From contig CALNVZ010003426.1 of assembly GCA_940671915.1 (NCBI GenBank), positions 41,000,103 to 41,064,102 of the forward strand: 64,000 bases of DNA. The letters run 5' to 3'. The position numbers were made by a program, and so were the translations under genes. The notes below the pieces were generated by a model that did no database searches, was not told where the DNA came from, and saw nothing but the letters and a program-made list of their open reading frames with translations. The DNA comes from Paracentrotus lividus (Eukaryota > Echinodermata > Echinoidea > Camarodonta > Echinidae). Of the stretch, positions 37,201-50,500 are shown piece by piece (the stretch's first letter is position 1; the number at the start of each line of letters is the position of its first letter).

Positions 37201-40200
37201 ATACATGTAAATTGGACAAACGTATCGAACCAAACTATACTGGAGTCTATTAGGAAAGATGTCTAATGATTATTTCCAGAGCTGGTATTATGAAACCGTA
37301 GAAGCTAATGTCAAACAAAATGTTTGATGACTGAATATTAATCAAAGAATTGACACTAATATAGATTAAATGTCCATAAAAGGACCCGATTTTATATTCT
37401 TCTCCCCGACAATGACAATAAAAAACAATGAAGATTACAATATATCTTTTAAGAGCAGCACTATCATTCCTTTCTGGGCCTGTGAAGACAGCTATGAGAT
37501 CGAGACCTTCGAAAGCAAAGGGCGCTTTGAAGACACCATATGCGTGATTTGAAGACACCATAAGGGTAGATCCGCCAGTCCAGTCCACCACCGTGCATGA
37601 CCGCTTTGTGGACGGGCGTGAAGCGTTTGTTCCGTCCTTACACCATCCCCATACCGTCATCACAACGCCATTATACCGCCCTTACACCGGGTCTCCATCG
37701 ACCGGTCCCTGCGGTTCATGCCCGGCGAGAATTTTGAGCTCAAAATTTTTGCTCAAAACATTCGCCGGGCATGAACCGAAGGCAAAATCCCGTGAACGTT
37801 TTCGCCGGGTCCACCGTGTACCATCACCGGGTATCCTCCGTGTCCCGCCGTTTGCATCAACCTGTCTCGCACGGTGGCAAAGGGTGAGTCACCCGGCGAA
37901 GAAAACAATTTTGTTTTTCTTATCAGGAAGCGGTGGGGCCGGTTGGCAAGCGGTAATCGCACGGACAAAAGGAAAGCGTGCACTACATATGAGGACGGTC
38001 AGCCCGGTACCAGGCTGGCTAGGACCTGGTATAAACCCGTTATAGAACTATACACCCCCGGTCAAAATGATGTAAAATGCAATGTGGCCGGTGCCGTTCT
38101 ATTTACCCGGTACATGTGACACCACCTTTGCGAGGTATTTTCTTTCATTAGGATGTTTGTCTGCTGATAAAAGAAAATACGTGTGAGAAAAATCGGTCTC
38201 TTAGACCGTCAGACTCGTGCACCCTGGGTCTTGTGGACTCTGGTGCGAAGATCCCCTATTACAGACCACTATAACTGATATTTAATTACCCAAGTGTCAT
38301 TTTGCATTATTTTACTAACAAATGGCTGCATCAAAGGAACACGATGAAAGAAGATTATTAATGATTGAGATTAGGTCAGGACAAGCGTATTTCTCGATTT
38401 CGTTTAGTTTTCCTGTGATACACAGAATATGCTCAGAAGTGAATTCTTTTTACCTTCATTCTTGTACTAGAACAACCATCAACCATTGGAACAATAACGG
38501 CTAGGAGATGTGAAGATGAATTAAAGAATTCGGTAAGCGCAGTTGCTACTGCTGTGCTTTTTTATTTTTTTTTATTTTGTGTGTGTGTCTTTGTTGTTGT
38601 TATTATATTTTTGCTCTTTTCAATTGTGTAGAGATGCAGTATAAGTATTATCGTAATAGTAGAGGCCACTATGTAATCTCGTGAGATTCTCGTGCCAAAA
38701 GCGATTTTATGAGCTAACTTTGTTAATTTGGGGGTGCTGAATCCAAAAAACTTTGGTACCAATTTTTTCGACCACGTCTTAGGCTGCCATTTTGAATTTC
38801 AAAATGGCCGCCATAGAAAATTGTATTTTGACCTATATCTTGTGAGATATTTAAGCTATATTGGTTTTCCTGACCTTAATTTGTCAATTTGGGGGTGCTG
38901 AATCCAAAAAACTTTGGTACCAATTTTTCCGACCATGTCTTAGGCCGCCATTTTGAATTTCAAAATGGCCGCCATAGAAAACTTAATTACCTATATCTTG
39001 TGAGATATTCAAGCCAAAGAGGTTTTCTTGACCTAATTTTGTCAATTTGGGGTTGCTGAATTAAAAAAACTTTGGTACCAATATTTCCGACCACGTCTTA
39101 GGCCGCCATTTTGAATTTCAAAATGGCCGTAGTAGAAAATGGAATTTGGGCTACATAGTACATGTATATTGTGATTCATTTTTTAAATTTGATTTTATAA
39201 TCTGACTTTGTCAAATTTGGGGTGCTGAATCCAAAGAATGAGGTTCCATTTCTTTGTAATCACGTCTTCAGCTTTGAAATTCAAAATGGCCGCCATAGAA
39301 AATTACATTTTGACTTAAATTTTGTATGGTCTTGTACGTAGGGGCCTACATTGATAGGCTACCATTTTGAAGTTCAAAAGGGCTGACATGTACACGTAGC
39401 GTAACCTATTTTCATTCCTATATTTGGAAAGAAGTACCATATAATGGTAACATTTTAAGAATATTTTTAAAAAGATATTGTTTTCAAGTCCACCCCTGGC
39501 TGATGTCTGAAGCCTGCGTTGTTATTTTACATGCTCCTCTCCCGTTTCATAGACGCGGATTAAATTGAGGAAAAAACATTCCATCCCTCTAATGAATCGT
39601 TAAATGGAGGTCCTGTGTTGAGGAGAGTCACTACCTTTGCACGTTTAAGAACTCACTGCACTATTTGTATAGGGGAACCCATGGTGTAGTGGTCCCTGCA
39701 CACCCCCTGCTTCCAATGTTTTATCTGGAGGATACACCTATGGGCCACAATGATGCAGTTCGCTCTTCGCCGCCTAGGCACAGGTGATGCCAAAGAAACA
39801 ATAATAATATTCACTGACAGCGAAAAGGCTAAACTGCTTTTTTTTAATAGATAAATAAAAAAACAAAAACAAAAACAAAGCAAATGGTTGATTTGCAGTT
39901 TTCTTTATCTGGATTTTAAATTAGGAGGTGTAACAAGCACAGCTAGAGGAACGAAGCATTGATATAATCTAATAGGGAGGCTATGGAGAAGAATGGAAGA
40001 AATTAGTTGGATGGGGAGCAGATACTAAACAGAGTGGATGAAGAAAGAATTTAAACCGGACATCTTGGCACAATCAGTAAAGCATCTGCCTCATGAACGG
40101 GAGACCATGGGTTCGATCCCCGGTTGAGTTTATATACCAAAGATTTTAAAAACGGGACACATTGCCTTCTGGCCAGGTGCTCAGTATATGGAAATGGAGA

Positions 40201-43200
40201 GGGGTAATAATAGCGTTACAACCATGTATATTCTGCAGGGCCCACTGGGAGAACAATTGAAGTGGCTACCCTGGGTAAATCAGTTAATATTATATATTAT
40301 ATCAATTTTCAGAGGACAAATCTGGATCTTAAAAGTAGAAAATCTAGATGCACACATCACAAGAAAAGCAATTATGCTGAGAACATGGGAAAATTAAGCC
40401 CAATGGGAAAGGAATAAGTGTAAGCCAAGGATTTTCATTTGGTTTCTGACTTTGACAGGTGAAAAAAGGCATAAGAAATTGATATAAGAAGGTCCATGAC
40501 AAAGTTTGAGAAACAAAGAATGGCTCTTTTGAAATTTGTACATGTTGTAGATTTTGAGCTACAAAGTTTGCTCTTTAGATGTTTGGAAGTACAGACAAAG
40601 GGTAGGAGGGAACCTTCTGCCCAAATATTTCACTTTTTCCTAAATAACTTTGTTTATTCATTTGGGTGGCTTTGCTTTGTTTGTCATAAACATTGTACTA
40701 TAATATCATGGGTTGTTGCCAAAAATATCCTGGTTCAAGTATTCCTTTCAACCAACTGCAGAGTGTACAATACATGTACATGTATCTTTGAGCACTTTCG
40801 ATTGTTTGGCAAATCATTTTCTAGTGCATGAAGCAAAGATAACCTGTGATACTTTATGTAGATGAAGGATCCATTGAACATTTCATTGTCAGTGTCTGAG
40901 AAACAAACACCCATATCTCTGGTGTTCCATGTTGCTCTAGAGGTACAAGAAGCATAAGGGTGGGCCTATTTGTTTCCTTATGTATGGCGGAGATGGGCCA
41001 CTTTTGGATGAAACACATTTGACAAGTATATGAGTATTATGTTGAATTCCACAAAGTTTGTCTTCAAACTTTTGAGGAGCAGCAAAGTCTGAACAGTCAA
41101 TCATGGATGGGAATTACTAAGGCATTAATGTTGCACACTTCAGGCTATTTCCAGTATCATCTCTATCAGATAGAAATGATAATGTAGTTTATTAATTGGG
41201 ATCCTGGAAACTTTGAATGAGGTTGACCAAATCATAAACAAATAAGAAACCAACAGTTCCTCATTATGCGTTATATTGAGTAAAACATTACAATATAAAG
41301 TTCCCTGATAACTGTTGTTCCAGTGTTTATTCCATAACAAGTTTGTTAAGGGGATGCAAGTTTGGAGACCAGGCGGTTCCCTGTCTTTAGTACATTTAAA
41401 CAGTTGATGAAGGCAATGTACTAGTATGGGTCTGGCGTACCTTGCACTGTCTTCATGGTGGTCTATACTTTATTAGAAACTTTGCTCTCTCGTCAAATGC
41501 TTTATAATTACATTTACATTTATCAAATGCACTATGCTTATAAATAGCACTGTACTGCTATCAAGTGGATTTAATTATATATTATTCATGCTCGTCTATC
41601 TGCATTACCTGTCTAAATAGCACATTGTTAACATCTTTGGTGCTATAGATATTCTCCAAATTTACATTTATAACATTGCAACTGAATTAGCATTTCATGT
41701 TTTTCTAGGTAGGCCATTTTGAATTCCCATGTGGTGGTCATCCTTACAGGTGCCAACCATTACAGGTCATTCGACCCCAAGGCTGAATGATTTAGATATG
41801 GTGGTCATTATGAATGTTAAGATAAAATAGATCATAATGACCGAAGAACATGTATCATAATGTGAACATCAAAATTATGTTTCTTTGTCCCACATTCAAA
41901 CCGTCAAAAATGCCCTTATGAAAAAAATATAAGTTAAAATACAAATTTCTTGTATGGCGGCCATTTTTAAATTCAAAATGGCGGCCTAAGACGTAGAAAA
42001 AAATGGAACCAAAGTTTTTTTGATCCAGCACCCCCACATTGACAAAATTAGGAGAAGAAAACCACTTTGGCTTGAATATCTCACAAGATATAGGTAGTAC
42101 AATTTTCTATGGCGGCCATTTTGAAATTCAAAATGGCGGCCTAAGACGTGGTCGGAAATATTGGTACCAGAGTTTTTTTAATTCAGCAACCCCAAATTGA
42201 CAAAATTAGGTCAAGAAAACCTCTTTGGCTTGAATATCTCACAAGATATAGGTAATAAAGTTTTCTATGGCGGCCATTTTGAAATTCAAAATGGCTGCCT
42301 AAGACGTGGTCGGAAATATTGGTACCAAAGTTTTTTAGATTCAGCACCCCCAAATCAACAAAATTAGGTCAAGAAAACCAATTTGGCTTGAATATCTCAC
42401 AAGATATAGGAAATACAATTTTCTATGGCGGCCATTTTGAAATTCAAAATGGCGGCCTAAGACATGGTCGGAAAAATTAGTACCAAAGTTTTTTGGATTC
42501 AGCAACCCCAAATTGACAAAGTAAGGTCAGGAAAACCAATATAGCTTAAATATCTCACAAGATATAGGTCAAAATACAATTTTTTATGGCGGCCATTTTG
42601 AAATTCAAAATGGCGGCCTAAGACGTGGTCGAAAAAATTGGTACCAAAGTTTTTTGGATTCAGCACCCCCAAATTGACAAAGTTAGCTCATAAAATCGCT
42701 TTTGGCACGAAAATCTCACGGGACTCAATTTTTGGACATAACAGACTCTACTATAATTAAAAGTCTAGACGTGGAATACGGTAAGATTCTGTAATGAATA
42801 GCTCATTTGAAAGGAGAAACCAACTTTCCCCTTATCGTTTTGCCTAGCCGTAAAGTTCGTGTTTATGGAATGGCGCAAGCTACGGCAACGAGATGGTAAA
42901 TATACCACTCCAGTTTCAATCTTTTACATCTTATCTATTCTAAAGGCGCTGCGTTAGGGCAAAATACGACTCATTACTTTAAATCATTGTTGAACATGAA
43001 TGTTGATGTCATTTTTTTTTAAATAGTTAAATCTTCCTCCCATGTACAAGTAATGTGCCATACATTAGAATATACTCGATACTTGATTTACATTTGGATG
43101 GTGAATGAATGAGTTCAATGCCTTAAATGTATAAAATATGCTCTTATTTTAGATAACCGACTTGGACACCAGATTCCCTAGCGACTTTCCAACTTATGCG

Positions 43201-46200
43201 GATGCTGACAAAGCTCTGGATTTCTTATCTACGTATCTCACCGATAGAGAAGACCTTGGATCCGTTAACGAAGCAGATGAGGCTTTCACGTTTTTCACGG
43301 GGTTGCTAAAACGCAATCCTCTTGGGAACGCAACTGTGAATGAAACAAAGTCATTCCTAAATGTAAGTGTATAAATAATTCACAATGATTTAGAAGGTAA
43401 ATTCCTTTATTATAAAATGTACGAATTAAATCTTTAGGAATCCCCATCCAGACTTTTCAAGTGTGAGTGACAAGATATTGCCTTTGAATTTAATTGAATT
43501 ACATTAGTTTTATTAATCTTCATTGTCGCAGCAGTAAGACCGAATTGTGACAAGTTTACAAACATCAAAAGTAGTAATTATTAAAAAATATTATTACAGT
43601 AACACATATCTCATGTCAACAAATAATATTCTAAATGTGACATAAGAATAATCATTATAACAAAAAAGAAAATCAGTTTTAGATCTTTGTAACAATGAGT
43701 TAAAAAAAAAGGTCAAATTACGAATTAATGATAATTGATATCATATAAGGCGATTTATGATAAAATTGTTTAAATTTAAGTATAAAGAAACAGTATATCT
43801 GCAAGATATGTTATTGTTTAAATGTTCTATGTATTGTCCCCTTCGTGATAATTCAATTTTATATCATTTATTGAGTTCACTCCAACCTTGTTTACACTTT
43901 AGAGATAATTTCGGGTAAACTGTAGAAAAGATGAACAAAATTAACGTAAGCTGTCCAATCACACTATTATCATTTAGGAAAAGCAATTGTATTAAGTCAT
44001 AATGTGACCCAATATGTAGCCAAATCAGCTAAAATGTTCTGTGTGAAGTGCATGCGATTCTGAGCAAAATCGGGTAAATTTGTTATCATTTTCACATCGC
44101 ACAATAATATTTAAGTGAATTGTTATCTCCCTTTTAATACCACTTTTGGACATTTCTCCACATTTCAATCTCATTACCAGGACAACATTTTCACTTTAGA
44201 CCCTGCTTCTATATCGTAAAAAGAGATATTTGTGGACAATCGACCAGGATTTAAAAAAAAAAAAAAAAAAAAACCCATTACATCGCCTTTAGGCTCTGTT
44301 TCTTTAAAAAATATATAGTTGTTCTGATTAAACACTGGGTTGCATCGAGAAACAATGGAGGATTCCTATTTGTGCAGCACTTTACCAAAAATGGTAAAGG
44401 CAGAGATAGAATAGGGGAGACCGGGGATGGAAGTTACGAAATTCACATTTTGGGCTAGATAATTCTAATGAAAAAGCTCACACACTCCATCTTGGGTCTG
44501 TAGTTAGCCTATTATGTTTGCTAAAACCTGAGGCATATAAAACTTGAAAACATGTAAACACCAATTAACTACAGCTTAATTAATGAAGACAATTTTTTTT
44601 TGTAACAACCTACCCCGTATACGGGGTAAGTTGTTACACCATACGAGGTAAATTGTTACTATTATGTAAACATACGGGGTAATTTGTTACAATGTGTAAA
44701 TCTCTTATACCATACTTTTGTTTCAACTTTCCAGTTTCTTGGTATCGTTAACAGTAGATCAAGTAGAGCTCTAGAATAGACAAAAGTAATAATAGAAAAT
44801 AAAAATATTAACACCTGAAAATTTAAACAAAATGTAATTTTACATATGTAATGTAATTTGGGTAGTTTGTTACATCGACATGGGGTAGGTTGGTGTAACA
44901 ACCTACCCCATGGGTGATTTTACACACAAAATCAACTGTAGCACAGCCATTAGGCAGAATTACAGGGCATGGCTCAGAGGTATATTAGTGACATACATGT
45001 ACTATATTTACAATACCAGACAATCATCATGTGCCCTCAGTTGTAGGAACTCTTACAAATTTCAATTTTTGTCAAAAATTTACTTGGAACTGTAAAAAAT
45101 GGTATTTGTTGATTTACTTTTTAATAAAACAACGGAGAAACCTCACGACCGGCAGTTCATCTCAGCTACGTGTAGGCTGTATATAGATGCCAGTTAGCAC
45201 GGACTCTCTTGTTCCAACTAAGCACACTGAGAACTGTAGCAACTGACCCGTGTAACTTCCATCCCCGGTCTCCCCTATCACAGTTCTTATGCTTTCTTCA
45301 CACAGAAAACCTCAAATGTGATGAACATTCTCTTTTCCAGCAATACCAACGAACAACTTACGAGGGCATGCAGCGAAGGGGTGAGTGTATACGCTAAGGG
45401 TGTTTCACCAAGTTCCATTAAGTTTCCAGTGGCGGATTCAGGCGGGTGCGCAAGGGACGCGCGCTCCCTCTAGAAAACCACCCATTGACTATACATGTTA
45501 AAATTTGAAATTTTCGGCTGCGTCCCCTATTTTTCCAAATCTTCGGGATGTGCCCCCCCCCCCCCCGTATTTCTAAATCCTGGATCCTCCACTGGTTTCG
45601 CACAAATTTGCAAACGACTATAAAATGAAGAGCCAAAATGTGATGCCCAAAGTCTTCCGGTATTTCATGAAGTTTTAATTAGTTTAATTTCTTCACATTT
45701 CTCCTCTGCTTTTACAGTCTCTTCCACTTATCATTTTCTTCTCTTGAACTTCTATGCATGTATATTACAATTGTTATTTAAATGTAAATGTACTTTTTTG
45801 CTATTATTATGTCTTGTAAATAACTTTAAATGTTTTTTTATATTTGTAACCTTCATTGTTAGTCTCCGGACTTTTTGGAGTGAATTTTTAATAAAACCAA
45901 ATTGAATGAATGAATGAATGAATGAATTTCTGCATGACATATCTTTAATCTTTAAATCTTTAATGTTCATGTGCATATTTTAACTAGGGTTGAAAATGGT
46001 ATGTAATTTCAAAAATTATTTCAGACTTCCATTTGGTATTAGTCCTACATACATGTGTAAAAATTCTCCCGACGTATATTTAGGGTTATTCCATCGCAAT
46101 GAATTACAGGACGGAATTATTGTACAATCAGTCAATCGCAGAGCCGACCGCTCTCATCATCACCATCATCCATGTACGGGATGGATAGGAACGTCCTGCA

Positions 46201-47549
46201 GTAAAAGCGATAGTGTGAACGCTCTTTATCTTCCCTTACCAAAAAGAAACAACATTTAGATTGAATAAAATAATGTACGTATTCAAGAAAAACTAACAGG
46301 AAGTAGTTTCCGGTAAAGGTTCAGGAAATATCCTTGAAAAAATGGTGTTAATTGTTCAATCACAAGTTCTAGTTGCTATGGTTCTTCTTGGGTCAAATAC
46401 AAATATAAATATATTACGGTTCAAAATATATACAATGAAATCAGACCACCGGTAGAATAAATAGTGAAAAAGATTGATTTACTGAATCTCTTTAAACTTA
46501 TCCCGCTACAAACATGATCTTCCATAAATAGTGTAACATTTTTATTTTTTTCTGTTGATATCCACTAGTTTATCAGGAAACCTGGTTTAATTTTCAAGTA
46601 CGTGTAATTTAATTGACAAGGAAGTGAAACAAGTTATTAGGTTACGAACACATATTTAATTACCTAAATATTGTTTTAGAGATTTTTTTTAATCCTGAGA
46701 GTGAAAATGAGCCGTTTCAGAACCCAGAGAAAATTAAAATAGCTGTCTAATCTTAAGCAAAATAAAACACTCATTTTCATATTATATTTCCTGCTACTAT
46801 TATTTGTTAAGCGCCCGTCATAACCATAGCTACAGTAAATTTGCATTATTTGCCTTAGTATTTGAATATATGCTGTAAGTTATTTAACTTAAATCTGGTT
46901 ATTTTATGATTTCGCATTATTATACCTTTTTAATTTTTACCTGGTAAGTTTATAGAGAGCGTATTTGTGAGTATCTATGTTTAGGAACTCTCAACATGCG
47001 GTCCGTTTATCGGTAATAGGCACTTTCCTGTAACCATATATACTGTGGTGATGCATGCAGTCTTTTTTCGTCACGTAAATGTCCTATGTAAATATGCCAT
47101 CGCAAGTTTGCCCCCCAAAATGATACACAACTTAAAATATTACCATAAAAACAGTCCGTGACATTGGCCACTCATACATGAATAACGTCTATACATGTAC
47201 ATTTTTATTTTTTTATTTATTTTTTTTTTTTTGTGTGAATCTTTCTCTTTTTTTTTTAGTTGGAAATTCAATCATCACTTTATCCGTATCATTAGGCCCA
47301 CTATAGGTAATGCATACATTTTAATGGTACACCAATATAATGTATAGACCAAATATGTCATTACATCAAAGTGATCAACGTAGGTTTTATTTTGTTTTCT
47401 AACTCTCTCTCTTTCTGAAATACCAATGTACATTAACAAAATAAGGAGGTTAAATTTTTGTTCTAAATTAATTTTTCATTACTTTCATTGTTTTGAGGAA
47501 GTATAGCAGATTTCTTGATAGTGTGCCAACTAAGGTACAATATCCGCCC

Positions 47550-47596
<47 letters not shown>

Positions 47597-50500
47597 CTTT
47601 ATATTTTACAGAGGAATTTGACGTCATCTGTTGAGGATACCCAACATGAATTGGAGATGCTAATGACGCAGGCTTCCGAACTAATCGTAGATGGCGACAT
47701 TTATTCGTTTAAAGTCTCGAGAGAAAACGCAGGTATGAAGGCAGGATTTAAACAAATTTGTTATATGCTTTTACATTTAGTCATTGAGATTGGATGGCAT
47801 AATATCCAGAAGTGGAATTAGAAAAAAACACACTATATTTTGACTTAGAATAAACTATTGCGGTGCATTCAAAGTACTAAACACTGCCCCGTCCCCTAGA
47901 AAAAAAAAAGTTTGTAAAACAAACAAATAATAATAATAACAAAAAATATAATGATAAAATAATATGTATTATTACAATAATTTAGGAGAATGATAATAAC
48001 TATAATTATAGCAATAAAAATAGTAATAACAATTTATGAATTTTTAGGGAACGATCAAAATTTAACTTGGCAATATTCACATTCTAGTTGGCAACTATTC
48101 AAGACACACCTGTATATGGGATTTTAAGTGCTTCTTTAATTAATAAATTTAATAGAATTGGTATTACATGAAGCCAGAAAACCGGTATGGTTTGTTGGAC
48201 AAAAAGAAACTGAAGCGCATGAAATAATATAGATTTTCCCGGTCAATTTAATTGTTTTGTCAATCAATTGCATATTAGAGGCATTCATTTTCGGAAAAAA
48301 TGCTGATCCACCGAAATGTTACCAGTCAAAATCGTATTCAATCATCAAAATTAACGATTGTTGTGATCGATTTCGTATTTGCGAATTCTAGTTCACATAA
48401 TAAGCACGTACATTCGGCAATAGCTATTCAAAATCCTGTCGACATTTCATTCCGTATACTGAAATTCGCACTAAATTGAATGCACAAGTAATGAAATTAA
48501 ATGCCTATATCCGAATTTGAACTTTGCAACCATTACTTTGTGTGCCTAAAAACTAATTTGGTAGCATGAACACGAAATTGTTTGACTAAAGTCGGTCTGT
48601 CGCATCAAACACACGAATTTGAATACATATACAATGAAAACGGATGATAAATGCATGAAATTGGCCGGGAAAACCTATAATATCAACGACAGCATATGAA
48701 ACATGAGATTTACAATTACCATGATATCAGAATCACGACCCTACATCTTATACTCGTTTCCCAGGGTAAGAACTGAAGGGGCCTTGAACCTCTGGTCAAC
48801 AGCAAAGTAGGCACATTGGCGACATAAAGGCCGGAATAAATTGAAATTACTGGAGCACAATAAATTTATTTAACATTGATGACGAACAGTCTTTATTAGT
48901 GACATGGTTTTGAAATAATTCTAAATTACAAACGGCATAAAGACTCTCTCTCTCTATTCTTTTTCTTCGCTGGCCGAACACACCCATACAAAATACTAAA
49001 CACAAAACAAAAAGAAAGTTCCCCATATTTCAGATATCAATAATTTTTTAACCAGGAAGAATTTTAAAAATCTAATTATATGTCCATGTAGGGAATTTAA
49101 TTAGCTACCATAGGAGCAAATTTTATAAAAAATCATCAAGTCATGCTTCAGTGATTAATGGTTGAATGCAAAAATGTCATTTCTTGAAGTTCGCAAGCCT
49201 AAAATCACAACTTTGATTCTAATGAATATCGGACCATTTTCAGATTTTAACAATTTTACACGTCAGAATGTATGCAAAATGTGCTCCAACATACGGAAAC
49301 GAAGTTTGCGTCAATATTTCACGGTTGAGTGAGCATGCAGCAAAAATGCCCAAACTGCAATTTTTACTTCTCAGCCATGGTATATTTTCGATCAAATGTG
49401 AGGGAATTCCTGTTTTGGAAGTGTATGCAACCAATATCCATCCATTCACGGTTGAATGAACCCATCAATCAACCGAAAAATAGCCTATTTTAGAATTACG
49501 AAGAGTAATTGTAGTATTTTATGCACTAGAAAGCATCTCAATAACATTTTTGGGCTTTTATTTATTTTTCATTGGGCACGTGGTCATGATCTATGGCATT
49601 TATTTAAAATTCATGCTTCAGTGAGCACGTGAGACTGGAAAAGCCCTTTTTTCTCACGTACGGACTAAAATTCAAATTCTTGGCTTGATTGAATATAACA
49701 ATTTTGTTGGGGAGAGTACTTTTGATTTTTTTTTTCACGAAAAATCCGATGTTTCACGCCTCATGGGCACAATATACAAAAAAATCATGAAATAAGAAAG
49801 AAAGTTTCGGGCTTCGGTCATGGTTAGTGACTTTTCAAATACGTAATTAGAATGAAGATCATGTTTAGTTTTGGAGATCAGTTGAAGCTGTGTGCCAAGT
49901 TTCGTGACATAACTCACAGTAGAATTAACAATAATGGTCAACTGAATTGGCCGTATTTCACATTTGTCAGGTATTGATTTTCCTCCTCCATTGACTTTAA
50001 TGTACAGAGGTTTAAACAAAGTTTAACAAAAGTGAAATTTGGCATATTTTATTGTCAGTTTTTGTCCATTTGTCTGTCATGAAACTTTGCACATAGCTTC
50101 AACTGGTCTCTACTAACATGATCGTTACTCAAATTACGTATTCGTAAGTCACGAACCATGACGAAGCCCGAAATTTCTTCTTATTTTCATTTTTTTTGTA
50201 TCTTGTGCCACTGAGGCGTGAACATCGGGATTTTCGTGAAAATAAAATCAAAATTACTACTGGAATAAGAGTTGTTATATTTCATCAAAGTAAGAATTTT
50301 AATTTTAGTTCGTACGTGAGAAAAGGGCTTTTCCAGTCTTACGTGTCACTGAAGCATGAATTTTTAATAAATGCCATAGGATCATTGACACGTGCCCAAT
50401 GAATATAAATAAAACCCAAAAAATGTTATTGGAGATGCTTTCTAGTGCATAAAATTACTACAATGACTCTTCGTAATTCTAAAATGGCCTATTTTTGGTT

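Noticed and set aside
37593-38119. 150- and 81-codon plus ORFs rich in His/Arg/Pro
   Set aside because: They lie in the GC-rich repeated motif end of an inverted-end element and overlap in different frames; likely spurious.
33633-38250. Possible single large element ending in GAGGC-type repeats
   Set aside because: Similarity between the two ends is short and other elements with clear ends lie inside; not enough to define one element.
39668-39760. tRNA-like sequence (CCCATGGTGTAGTGGTCCC)
   Set aside because: Lacks a B box (GGTTCRA) and a foldable acceptor; not called.
45990-46259. 89-codon ORF with a His run
   Set aside because: His run comes from a CAT microsatellite-like stretch; no splice or domain support.
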